Position numbers and translations under genes: made by a program. This document shows positions 22,493-35,600 of a stretch of 64,000 nt of DNA, one piece after another (positions within the stretch are counted from its first letter, which is position 1; each line of letters starts with the position of its first letter). Below the pieces are notes generated by a model. The model saw only the letters and a program-made list of their open reading frames with translations, ran no database searches and was not told the DNA's origin. The stretch comes from Rhabditoides inermis. Its lineage: Eukaryota; Nematoda; Chromadorea; Rhabditida; Rhabditidae. The stretch covers positions 332,501 through 396,500 of the forward strand of contig CAWZYM010000183.1 of assembly GCA_963966185.1 (NCBI GenBank), written 5' to 3'.

Positions 22493-25400
22493 CAACCCCA
22501 CTATATTTTACTCTCAAAATAAACAAAATGCCGACATATGCCGGTCAGACTGCGGTTATCCAACGATGTTAGAAGTCGGTTGACAGTAGGGTTGTTTTAG
22601 GCCATTTCGCGCGTTCTGAGGACGTGCCCTAGAGAACCAACTGAATGCAAAGAACTATCAACTACACTATTCATTACTTCAGAAAAATCAAAATGCCGAC
22701 ATATGCCGGTCAGACTGCGGTTATCCAACGATGTTTGAAGTCGGTTGATAGTAGTGTTGTTTTAGACCATTTCGCCCGTTTCGAGGACGTGCTCTCGGGA
22801 ACCGAATGTTTGCAAAAAACAATCAACCCCACATTTTTTTACTCTCAGAATAATCAAAATGCCGACATATGCCGGTCAGACTGCGGTTATCCAACGATGT
22901 TTGAAGTCGGTTGACAGTAGGGTTGTTTTAGACCATGTCGCGCGTTTCGAGGACGTGCCATCGGGAACCAACTGAATGCAAAGAACTATCAACTACACTA
23001 TTCAATACTTCAGAAAAATCAAACTGCCGACATATGCCGGTCAGACTGCGGTTATCCAACGATGTTTGAAGTCGGTTGATAGTAGTGTTGTTTTAGACCA
23101 TTTCGCCCGTTTCGAGGACGTGCTCTCGGGAACCGAATGTTTGCAAATAACAATCAACCCAACATTTTTTTACTCTCAGAATAATCAAAATGCCGACATA
23201 TGCCGGTCAGACTGCGGTTATCCAACGATGTTTGAAGTCGGTTGACAGTATGGTTGTTTTAGACCATGTCGCGCGTTTCGAGGACGTGCCATCGGGAACC
23301 GAATTTTGCAAATAACAATCAACCCCACATTATTTTACTCTCAGAAAGAAAAAAATGCCGACTTATGCCGGTCAGACTGCGGTTATCCAACGATGTTTGA
23401 AGTCGGTTGATAGTAGTGTTGTTTTAGACCATTTCGCCCGTTTCGAGGACGTGCTCTCGGGAACCGAATGTTTGCAAATAACAATCAACCCCACATTTTT
23501 TCACTCTCAGAATAATCAAAATGCCGACATATGCCGGTCAGACTGCGGTTATCCAACGATGTTTGAAGTCGGTTGACAGTAGGGTTGTTTTAGGCCATTT
23601 CGCGCGTTCTGAGGACGTGCCCTAGAGAACCACTGAATGCAAAGAACTATCAACCACACTTTTCATCACTTTTAGAATAATCAAAATGCCGCTCTATGCC
23701 GGTCAGACTGCGGTTATGCAACGATGTTTGAAGTAGGTTGACAGTAGTGTTGTTTTAGACCATTTCGCCCGTTTTGAGGACGTGCCCTCGGGAACCGAAT
23801 GTTTGCAAATAACAATCAACCCCACATTATTTTACTTACAGAATGAACAAAATGCCGACATATGCCGGTCAGACTGCGGTTATCCAACGATGTTTGAAGT
23901 CGGTTGACAGTAGGGTTATTTTAGGCCATTTCGCGCGTTCTGAGGACGTGCCCTAGAGAACCAACTGAATGCAAAGAACTTTCAACTACACTATTCATTA
24001 CTTCAGAAAAATCGAAATGCCGACATATGCCGGTCAGACTGCGGTTATCCAACGATGTTTGAAGTCGGTTGATAGTAGTGTTGTTTTAGACCATTTCGCC
24101 CGTTTCGAGGACGTGCTCTCGGGAACCGAATGTTTGCAAATAACAATCAACCCCACATTTTTTCACTCTCAGAATAATCAAAATGCCGACATATGCCGGT
24201 CAGACTGCGGTTATCCAACGATGTTTGAAGTCGGTTGACAGTAGGGTTGTTTTAGGCCATTTCGCGCGTTCTGAGGACGTGCCCTAGAGAACCACTGAAT
24301 GCAAAGAACTATCAACCACACTTTTCATCACTTTTAGAATAATCAAAATGCCGCTCTATGCCGGTCAGACTGCGGTTATGCAACGATGTTTGAAGTAGGT
24401 TGACAGTAGTGTTGTTTTAGACCATTTCGCCCGTTTTGAGGACGTGCCCTCGGGAACCGAATGTTTGCAAATAACAATCAACCCCACATTATTTTACTTA
24501 CAGAATGAACAAAATGCCGACATATGCCGGTCAGACTGCGGTTATCCAACGATGTTTGAAGTCGGTTGACAGTAGGGTTGTTTTAGGCCATTTCGCGCGT
24601 TCTGAGGACGTGCCCTAGAGAACCAACTGAATGCAAAGAACTTTCAACTACACTATTCATTACTTCAGAAAAATCAAAATGCCGACATATGCCGGTCAGA
24701 CTGCGGTTATCCAACGATGTTTGAAGTCGGTTGATAGTAGTGTTGTTTTAGGCCATTTCGCGGGTTTTGAGGACGTGCCGTAGAGAACCAACAGGATCCA
24801 AAGAACAATCAACCACACTATTCATTACTTTTAGAATAATCAAAATGCCGATATATGCCGGTCAGACTGCGGTTATGCAACGATGTTTGAAGTCGGTTGA
24901 TAGTAGTGTTGTTTTAGACCATTTCGCCCGTTTCGAGGACGTGCCCTCGGGAAACGAATGTTTGCAAATAACAATCAACCCCACTATACTTTACTCTCAA
25001 AATAAACAAAATGCCGACATATGCCGGTCAGACTGCGGTTATCCAACGATGTTAGAAGTCGGTTGACAGTAGGGTTGTTTTAGGCCATTTCGCGCGTTCT
25101 GAGGACGTGCCCTAGAGAACCAACTGAATGCAAAGAACTATCAACTACACTATTCGTTACTTCAGAAAAATCAAAATGCCGACATATGCCGGTCAGACTG
25201 CGGTTATCCAACGATGTTTGAAGTCGGTTGATAGTAGTGTTGTTTTAGACCATTTCGCCCGTTTCGAGGACGTGCTCTCGGGAACCGAATGTTTGCAAAA
25301 AACAATCAACCCCACATTTTTTTACTCTCAGAATAATCAAAATGCCGACATATGCAGGTCAGACTGCGGTTATCCAACGATGTTTGAAGTCGGTTGACAG

Positions 25401-28400
25401 TAGGGTTGTTTTAGACCATGTCGCGCGTTTCGAGGACGTGCCATCGGGAACCAACTGAATGCAAAGAACTATCAACTACACTATTCAATACTTCAGAAAA
25501 ATCAAACTGCCGACATATGCCGGTCAGACTGCGGTTATCCAACGATGTTTGAAGTCGGTTGATAGTAGTGTTGTTTTAGACCATTTCGCCCGTTTCGAGG
25601 ACGTGCTCTCGGGAACCGAATGTTTGCAAATAACAATCAACCCCACATTTTTTTACTCTCAGAATAATCAAAATGCCGACATATGCCGGTCAGACTGCGG
25701 TTATCCAACGATGTTTGAAGTCGGTTGACAGTATGGTTGTTTTAGACCATGTCGCGCGTTTCGAGGACGTGCCATCGGGAACCGAATTTTGCAAATAACA
25801 ATCAACCCCACATTATTTTACTCTCAGAAAAATCAAAATGCCGACATATGCCGGTCAGACTGCGGTTATCCAACGATGTTTGAAGTCGGTTGATAGTAGT
25901 GTTGTTTTAGACCATTTCGCCCGTTTCGAGGACGTGCTCTCGGGAACCGAATGTTTGCAAAAAACAATCAACCCCACATTTTTTTACTCTCAGAATAATC
26001 AAAATGCCGACATATGCCGGTCAGACTGCGGTTATCCAACGATGTTTGAAGTCGGTTGACAGTAGGGTTGTTTTAGACCATGTCGCGCGTTTCGAGGACG
26101 TGCCATCGGGAACCAACTGAATGCAAAGAACTATCAACTACACTATTCAATACTTCAGAAAAATCAAACTGCCGACATATGCCGGTCAGACTGCGGTTAT
26201 CCAACGATGTTTGAAGTCGGTTGACAGTATGGTTGTTTTAGACCATGTCGCGCGTTTCGAGGACGTGCCATCGGGAACCGAATTTTGCAAATAACAATCA
26301 ACCCCACATTATTTTACTCTCAGAAAGAAAAAAAATGCCGACTTATGCCGGTCAGACTGCGGTTATCCAACGATGTTTGAAGTCGGTTGATAGTAGTGTT
26401 GTTTTAGACCATTTCGCCCGTTTCGAGGACGTGCTCTCGGGAACCGAATGTTTGCAAATAACAATCAACCCCACATTTTTTCACTCTCAGAATAATCAAA
26501 ATGCCGACATATGCCGGTCAGACTGCGGTTATCCAACGATGTTTGAAGTCGGTTGACAGTAGGGTTGTTTTAGGCCATTTCGCGCGTTCTGAGGACGTGC
26601 CCTAGAGAACCACTGAATGCAAAGAACTATCAACCACACTTTTCATCACTTTTAGAATAATCAAAATGCCGCTCTATGCCGGTCAGACTGCGGTTATGCA
26701 ACGATGTTTGAAGTAGGTTGACAGTAGTGTTGTTTTAGACCATTTCGCCCGTTTTGAGGACGTGCCCTCGGGAACCGAATGTTTGCAAATAACAATCAAC
26801 CCCACATTATTTTACTTACAGAATGAACAAAATGCCGACATATGCCGGTCAGACTGCGGTTATCCAACGATGTTTGAAGTCGGTTGACAGTAGGGTTGTT
26901 TTAGGCCATTTCGCGCGTTCTGAGGACGTGCCCTAGAGAACCAACTGAATGCAAAGAACTTTCAACTACACTATTCATTACTTCAGAAAAATCAAAATGC
27001 CGACATATGCCGGTCAGACTGCGGTTATCCAACGATGTTTGAAGTCGGTTGATAGTAGTGTTGTTTTAGGCCATTTCGCGGGTTTTGAGGACGTGCCGTA
27101 GAGAACCAACAGGATCCAAAGAACAATCAACCACACTATTCATTACTTCAGAAAAATCAAAATGCCGATATATGCCGTTCAGACTGCGGTTATGCAACGA
27201 TGTTTGAAGTCGGTTGATAGTAGTGTTGTTTTAGACCATTTCGCCCGTTTCGAGGACGTGCCCTCGGGAAACGAATGTTTGCAAATAACAATCAACCCCA
27301 CTATACTTTACTCTCAAAATAAACAAAATGCCGACATATGCCGGTCAGACTGCGGTTATCCAACGATGTTAGAAGTCGGTTGACAGTAGGGTTGTTTTAG
27401 GCCATTTCGCGCGTTCTGAGGACGTGCCCTAGAGAACCAACTGAATGCAAAGAACTATCAACTACACTATTCGTTACTTCAGAAAAATCAAAATGCCGAC
27501 ATATGCCGGTCAGACTGCGGTTATCCAACGATGTTTGAAGTCGGTTGATAGTAGTGTTGTTTTAGACCATTTCGCCCGTTTCGAGGACGTGCTCTCGGGA
27601 ACCGAATGTTTGCAAAAAACAATCAACCCCACATTTTTTTACTCTCAGAATAATCAAAATGCCGACATATGCAGGTCAGACTGCGGTTATCCAACGATGT
27701 TTGAAGTCGGTTGACAGTAGGGTTGTTTTAGACCATGTCGCGCGTTTCGAGGACGTGCCATCGGGAACCAACTGAATGCAAAGAACTATCAACTACACTA
27801 TTCAATACTTCAGAAAAATCAAACTGCCGACATATGCCGGTCAGACTGCGGTTATCCAACGATGTTTGAAGTCGGTTGATAGTAGTGTTGTTTTAGACCA
27901 TTTCGCCCGTTTCGAGGACGTGCTCTCGGGAACCGAATGTTTGCAAATAACAATCAACCCCACATTTTTTTACTCTCAGAATAATCAAAATGCCGACATA
28001 TGCCGGTCAGACTGCGGTTATCCAACGATGTTTGAAGTCGGTTGACAGTATGGTTGTTTTAGACCATGTCGCGCGTTTCGAGGACGTGCCATCGGGAACC
28101 GAATTTTGCAAATAACAATCAACCCCACATTATTTTACTCTCAGAAAAATCAAAATGCCGACATATGCCGGTCAGACTGCGGTTATCCAACGATGTTTGA
28201 AGTCGGTTGATAGTAGTGTTGTTTTAGACCATTTCGCCCGTTTCGAGGACGTGCTCTCGGGAACCGAATGTTTGCAAAAAACAATCAACCCCACATTTTT
28301 TTACTCTCAGAATAATCAAAATGCCGACATATGCCGGTCAGACTGCGGTTATCCAACGATGTTTGAAGTCGGTTGACAGTAGGGTTGTTTTAGACCATGT

Positions 28401-31400
28401 CGCGCGTTTCGAGGACGTGCCATCGGGAACCAACTGAATGCAAAGAACTATCAACTACACTATTCAATACTTCAGAAAAATCAAACTGCCGACATATGCC
28501 GGTCAGACTGCGGTTATCCAACGATGTTTGAAGTCGGTTGACAGTATGGTTGTTTTAGACCATGTCGCGCGTTTCGAGGACGTGCCATCGGGAACCCAAT
28601 TTTGCAAATAACAATCAACCCCACATTATTTTACTCTCAGAAAGAAAAAAAATGCCGACTTATGCCGGTCAGACTGCGGTTATCCAACGATGTTTGAAGT
28701 CGGTTGACAGTAGGGTTGTTTTAGGCCATTTCGCGCGTTCTGAGGACGTGCTCTCGGGAACCGAATGTTTGCAAATAACAATCAACCCCACATTTTTTCA
28801 CTCTCAGAATAATCAAAATGCCGACATATGCCGGTCAGACTGCGGTTATCCAACGATGTTTGAAGTCGGTTGACAGTAGGGTTGTTTTAGGCCATTTCGC
28901 GCGTTCTGAGGACGTGCCCTAGAGAACCACTGAATGCAAAGAACTATCAACCACACTTTTCATCACTTTTAGAATAATCAAAATGCCGCTCTATGCCGGT
29001 CAGACTGCGGTTATGCAACGATGTTTGAAGTAGGTTGACAGTAGTGTTGTTTTAGACCATTTCGCCCGTTTTGAGGACGTGCCCTCGGGAACCGAATGTT
29101 TGCAAATAACAATCAACCCCACATTATTTTACTTACAGAATGAACAAAATGCCGACATATGCCGGTCAGACTGCGGTTATCCAACGATGTTAGAAGTCGG
29201 TTGACAGTAGGGTTGTTTTAGGCCATTTCGCGCGTTCTGAGGACGTGCCCTAGAGAACCAACTGAATGCAAAGAACTATCAACTACACTATTCGTTACTT
29301 CAGAAAAATCAAAATGCCGACATATGCCGGTCAGACTGCGGTTATCCAACGATGTTTGAAGTCGGTTGATAGTAGTGTTGTTTTAGACCATTTCGCCCGT
29401 TTCGAGGACGTGCTCTCGGGAACCGAATGTTTGCAAAAAACAATCAACCCCACATTTTTTTACTCTCAGAATAATCAAAATGCCGACATATGCAGGTCAG
29501 ACTGCGGTTATCCAACGATGTTTGAAGTCGGTTGACAGTAGGGTTGTTTTAGACCATGTCGCGCGTTTCGAGGACGTGCCATCGGGAACCAACTGAATGC
29601 AAAGAACTATCAACTACACTATTCAATACTTCAGAAAAATCAAACTGCCGACATATGCCGGTCAGACTGCGGTTATCCAACGATGTTTGAAGTCGGTTGA
29701 TAGTAGTGTTGTTTTAGACCATTTCGCCCGTTTCGAGGACGTGCTCTCGGGAACCGAATGTTTGCAAATAACAATCAACCCCACATTTTTTTACTCTCAG
29801 AATAATCAAAATGCCGACATATGCCGGTCAGACTGCGGTTATCCAACGATGTTTGAAGTCGGTTGACAGTATGGTTGTTTTAGACCATGTCGCGCGTTTC
29901 GAGGACGTGCCATCGGGAACCGAATTTTGCAAATAACAATCAACCCCACATTATTTTACTCTCAGAAAAATCAAAATGCCGACATATGCCGGTCAGACTG
30001 CGGTTATCCAACGATGTTTGAAGTCGGTTGATAGTAGTGTTGTTTTAGACCATTTCGCCCGTTTCGAGGACGTGCTCTCGGGAACCGAATGTTTGCAAAA
30101 AACAATCAACCCCACATTTTTTTACTCTCAGAATAATCAAAATGCCGACATATGCCGGTCAGACTGCGGTTATCCAACGATGTTTGAAGTCGGTTGACAG
30201 TAGGGTTGTTTTAGACCATGTCGCGCGTTTCGAGGACGTGCCATCGGGAACCAACTGAATGCAAAGAACTATCAACTACACTATTCAATACTTCAGAAAA
30301 ATCAAACTGCCGACATATGCCGGTCAGACTGCGGTTATCCAACGATGTTTGAAGTCGGTTGACAGTATGGTTGTTTTAGACCATGTCGCGCGTTTCGAGG
30401 ACGTGCCATCGGGAACCCAATTTTGCAAATAACAATCAACCCCACATTATTTTACTCTCAGAAAGAAAAAAAATGCCGACTTATGCCGGTCAGACTGCGG
30501 TTATCCAACGATGTTTGAAGTCGGTTGACAGTAGGGTTGTTTTAGGCCATTTCGCGCGTTCTGAGGACGTGCTCTCGGGAACCGAATGTTTGCAAATAAC
30601 AATCAACCCCACATTTTTTCACTCTCAGAATAATCAAAATGCCGACATATGCCGGTCAGACTGCGGTTATCCAACGATGTTTGAAGTCGGTTGACAGTAG
30701 GGTTGTTTTAGGCCATTTCGCGCGTTCTGAGGACGTGCCCTAGAGAACCACTGAATGCAAAGAACTATCAACCACACTTTTCATCACTTTTAGAATAATC
30801 AAAATGCCGCTCTATGCCGGTCAGACTGCGGTTATGCAACGATGTTTGAAGTAGGTTGACAGTAGTGTTGTTTTAGACCATTTCGCCCGTTTTGAGGACG
30901 TGCCCTCGGGAACCGAATGTTTGCAAATAACAATCAACCCCACATTATTTTACTTACAGAATGAACAAAATGCCGACATATGCCGGTCAGACTGCGGTTA
31001 TCCAACGATGTTTGAAGTCGGTTGACAGTAGGGTTGTTTTAGGCCATTTCGCGCGTTCTGAGGACGTGCCCTAGAGAACCAACTGAATGCAAAGAACTTT
31101 CAACTACACTATTCATTACTTCAGAAAAATCAAAATGCCGACATATGCCGGTCAGACTGCGGTTATCCAACGATGTTTGAAGTCGGTTGATAGTAGTGTT
31201 GTTTTAGGCCATTTCGCGGGTTTTGAGGACGTGCCGTAGAGAACCAACAGGATCCAAAGAACACTCAACCACACTATTCAATACTTCAGAAAAATCAAAA
31301 TGCCGATAAATGCCGGTCAGACTGCGGTTATGCAACGATGTTTGAAGTCGGTTGATAGTAGTGTTGTTTTAGACCATTTCGCCCGTTTCGAGGACGTGCC

Positions 31401-31847
31401 CTCGGGAAACGAATGTTTGCAAATAACAATCAACCCCACTATATTTTACTCTCAGAATGAACAAAATGCCGACTTATGCCGGTCAGACTGCGGTTATCCA
31501 ACGATGTTAGAAGTCGGTTGACAGTAGGGTTGTTTCAGGCCATTTCGCGCGTTCTGAGGACGTGCCCTAGAGAACCAACTGAATGCAAAGAACAATCAAC
31601 CACACTATTCATTACTTCAGAAAAATCAAAATGCCGATATATGCCGGTCAGACTGCGGTTATGCAACGATGTTTGAAGTCGGTTGATAGTAGTGTTGTTT
31701 TAGACCATTTCGCCCGTTTCGAGGACGTGCCCTCGGGAAACGAATGTTTGCAAATAACAATCAACCCCACTATATTTTACTCTCAGAATGAACAAAATGC
31801 CGACTTATGCCGGTCAGACTGCGGTTATCCAACGATGTTAGAAGTCG

Positions 31848-32178
31848 GTTGACAGTAGGGTTGTTTCAGGCCATTTCGCGCGTTCTGAGGACGTGCCCTA
31901 GAGAACCAACTGAATGCAAAGAACAATCAACCACACTATTCATTACTTCAGAAAAATCAAAATGCCGATATATGCCGGTCAGACTGCGGTTATGCAACGA
32001 TGTTTGAAGTCGGTTGATAGTAGTGTTGTTTTAGACCATTTCGCCCGTTTCGAGGACGTGCCCTCGGGAAACGAATGTTTGCAAATAACAATCAACCCCA
32101 CTATATTTGACTCTCAGAATAAACAAAATGCCGACATATGCCGGTCAGACTGCGGTTATCCAACGATGTTAGAAGTCG
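31848..32178 (+). repeat. Representative 331-bp satellite dimer (B then A)
   Basis: The B monomer at 31848-32012 is 165 bp and the A monomer at 32013-32178 is 166 bp. They share the last part, AAAATGCCGA through GTTGA(T/C)AG, almost perfectly and differ mostly between CCATTTCG and the CAAAATG string. Neither 165+166 nor 166 alone is a stable reading frame, since 331 and 166 each leave a remainder of one on division by three. An open frame cannot persist through the array. Confidence 0.93.
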
Positions 32179-32542
32179 GTTGACAGTAGGGTTGTTTTAG
32201 GCCATTTCGCGCGTTCTGAGGACGTGCCCTAGAGAACCAACTGAATGCAAAGAACTATCAACTACACTATTCATTACTTCAGAAAAATCAAAATGCCGAC
32301 ATATGCCGGTCAGACTGCGGTTATGCAACGATGTTTGAAGTCGGTTGATAGTAGTGTTGTTTTAGACCATTTCGCCCGTTTCGAGGACGTGCCCTCGGGA
32401 AACGAATGTTTGCAAATAACAATCAACCCCACTATATTTGACTCTCAGAATGAACAAAATGCCGATATATGCCGGTCAGACTGCGGTTATGCAACGATGT
32501 TTGAAGTCGGTTGATAGTAGTGTTGTTTTAGACCATTTCGCC

Positions 32543-32570
32543 CGTTTCGAGGACGTGCCCTCGGGAAACG
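32543..32570. other. Dyad symmetry in the A-type monomer (representative)
   Basis: CGTTTCGAGG (32543-32552) can pair with CCTCGGGAAACG (32559-32570) across the 6-base loop ACGTGC, with two bulged G residues. That gives ten pairs. The feature recurs once in every A monomer having GGGAAACG; those with GGGAACCG lose one pair. B monomers have a weaker equivalent built on GTTCT and AGAAC. Confidence 0.6.
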
Positions 32571-32620
32571 AATGTTTGCAAATAACAATCAACCCCACTA
32601 TATTTGACTCTCAGAATGAA

Positions 32621-32683
32621 CAAAATGCCGACATATGCCGGTCAGACTGCGGTTATGCAACGATGTTTGAAGTCGGTTGATAG
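32621..32683 (+). other. Conserved box of the satellite monomer (representative)
   Basis: This 63-bp segment is nearly invariant between A and B monomers and across all blocks, while the rest of the monomer varies. It contains the 14-bp imperfect palindrome CCGACATATGCCGG (32628-32641; six of seven pairs match), centred on CATATG. Unequal conservation along a monomer is often taken as a sign of protein binding. That is inference here. Confidence 0.55.
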
Positions 32684-35600
32684 TAGTGTTGTTTTAGACC
32701 ATTTCGCCCGTTTCGAGGACGTGCCCTCGGGAAACGAATGTTTGCAAATAACAATCAACCCCACTATATTTGACTCTCAGAATGAACAAAATGCCGACAT
32801 ATGCCGGTCAGACTGCGGTTATGCAACGATGTTTGAAGTCGGTTGATAGTAGTGTTGTTTTAGACCATTTCGCCCGTTTCGAGGACGTGCTCTCGGGAAC
32901 CGAATGTTTGCAAAAAACAATCAACCCCACATTTTTTTACTCTCAGAATAATCAAAATGCCGACATATGCAGGTCAGACTGCGGTTATCCAACGATGTTT
33001 GAAGTCGGTTGACAGTAGGGTTGTTTTAGACCATGTCGCGCGTTTCGAGGACGTGCCATCGGGAACCAACTGAATGCAAAGAACTATCAACTACACTATT
33101 CAATACTTCAGAAAAATCAAACTGCCGACATATGCCGGTCAGACTGCGGTTATCCAACGATGTTTGAAGTCGGTTGATAGTAGTGTTGTTTTAGACCATT
33201 TCGCCCGTTTCGAGGACGTGCTCTCGGGAACCGAATGTTTGCAAATAACAATCAACCCCACATTTTTTTACTCTCAGAATAATCAAAATGCCGACATATG
33301 CCGGTCAGACTGCGGTTATCCAACGATGTTTGAAGTCGGTTGACAGTATGGTTGTTTTAGACCATGTCGCGCGTTTCGAGGACGTGCCATCGGGAACCGA
33401 ATTTTGCAAATAACAATCAACCCCACATTATTTTACTCTCAGAAAAATCAAAATGCCGACATATGCCGGTCAGACTGCGGTTATCCAACGATGTTTGAAG
33501 TCGGTTGATAGTAGTGTTGTTTTAGACCATTTCGCCCGTTTCGAGGACGTGCTCTCGGGAACCGAATGTTTGCAAAAAACAATCAACCCCACATTTTTTT
33601 ACTCTCAGAATAATCAAAATGCCGACATATGCCGGTCAGACTGCGGTTATCCAACGATGTTTGAAGTCGGTTGACAGTAGGGTTGTTTTAGACCATGTCG
33701 CGCGTTTCGAGGACGTGCCATCGGGAACCAACTGAATGCAAAGAACTATCAACTACACTATTCAATACTTCAGAAAAATCAAACTGCCGACATATGCCGG
33801 TCAGACTGCGGTTATCCAACGATGTTTGAAGTCGGTTGACAGTATGGTTGTTTTAGACCATGTCGCGCGTTTCGAGGACGTGCCATCGGGAACCCAATTT
33901 TGCAAATAACAATCAACCCCACATTATTTTACTCTCAGAAAGAAAAAAAATGCCGACTTATGCCGGTCAGACTGCGGTTATCCAACGATGTTTGAAGTCG
34001 GTTGACAGTAGGGTTGTTTTAGGCCATTTCGCGCGTTCTGAGGACGTGCTCTCGGGAACCGAATGTTTGCAAATAACAATCAACCCCACATTTTTTCACT
34101 CTCAGAATAATCAAAATGCCGACATATGCCGGTCAGACTGCGGTTATCCAACGATGTTTGAAGTCGGTTGACAGTAGGGTTGTTTTAGGCCATTTCGCGC
34201 GTTCTGAGGACGTGCCCTAGAGAACCACTGAATGCAAAGAACTATCAACCACACTTTTCATCACTTTTAGAATAATCAAAATGCCGCTCTATGCCGGTCA
34301 GACTGCGGTTATGCAACGATGTTTGAAGTAGGTTGACAGTAGTGTTGTTTTAGACCATTTCGCCCGTTTTGAGGACGTGCCCTCGGGAACCGAATGTTTG
34401 CAAATAACAATCAACCCCACATTATTTTACTTACAGAATGAACAAAATGCCGACATATGCCGGTCAGACTGCGGTTATCCAACGATGTTTGAAGTCGGTT
34501 GACAGTAGGGTTGTTTTAGGCCATTTCGCGCGTTCTGAGGACGTGCCCTAGAGAACCAACTGAATGCAAAGAACTTTCAACTACACTATTCATTACTTCA
34601 GAAAAATCAAAATGCCGACATATGCCGGTCAGACTGCGGTTATCCAACGATGTTTGAAGTCGGTTGATAGTAGTGTTGTTTTAGGCCATTTCGCGGGTTT
34701 TGAGGACGTGCCGTAGAGAACCAACAGGATCCAAAGAACACTCAACCACACTATTCAATACTTCAGAAAAATCAAAATGCCGATAAATGCCGGTCAGACT
34801 GCGGTTATGCAACGATGTTTGAAGTCGGTTGATAGTAGTGTTGTTTTAGACCATTTCGCCCGTTTCGAGGACGTGCCCTCGGGAAACGAATGTTTGCAAA
34901 TAACAATCAACCCCACTATATTTTACTCTCAGAATGAACAAAATGCCGACTTATGCCGGTCAGACTGCGGTTATCCAACGATGTTAGAAGTCGGTTGACA
35001 GTAGGGTTGTTTCAGGCCATTTCGCGCGTTCTGAGGACGTGCCCTAGAGAACCAACTGAATGCAAAGAACAATCAACCACACTATTCATTACTTCAGAAA
35101 AATCAAAATGCCGATATATGCCGGTCAGACTGCGGTTATGCAACGATGTTTGAAGTCGGTTGATAGTAGTGTTGTTTTAGACCATTTCGCCCGTTTCGAG
35201 GACGTGCCCTCGGGAAACGAATGTTTGCAAATAACAATCAACCCCACTATATTTTACTCTCAGAATGAACAAAATGCCGACTTATGCCGGTCAGACTGCG
35301 GTTATCCAACGATGTTAGAAGTCGGTTGACAGTAGGGTTGTTTCAGGCCATTTCGCGCGTTCTGAGGACGTGCCCTAGAGAACCAACTGAATGCAAAGAA
35401 CAATCAACCACACTATTCATTACTTCAGAAAAATCAAAATGCCGATATATGCCGGTCAGACTGCGGTTATGCAACGATGTTTGAAGTCGGTTGATAGTAG
35501 TGTTGTTTTAGACCATTTCGCCCGTTTCGAGGACGTGCCCTCGGGAAACGAATGTTTGCAAATAACAATCAACCCCACTATATTTGACTCTCAGAATAAA

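Noticed and set aside
32535..32575. CENP-B box
   Set aside because: The segments TTCGCCCGTTTCGAG and, on the minus strand, TTCGTTTCCCGAGGG each match only about seven of the nine essential positions (TTCG, A, CGGG). No monomer variant I read has the full core.
32540..32575. Hammerhead ribozyme in the satellite (as in some animal 170-330-bp repeats)
   Set aside because: On the minus strand a short hairpin is followed by CGAAAC, like stem II plus GAAA, but the obligatory CUGANGA is absent on either strand.
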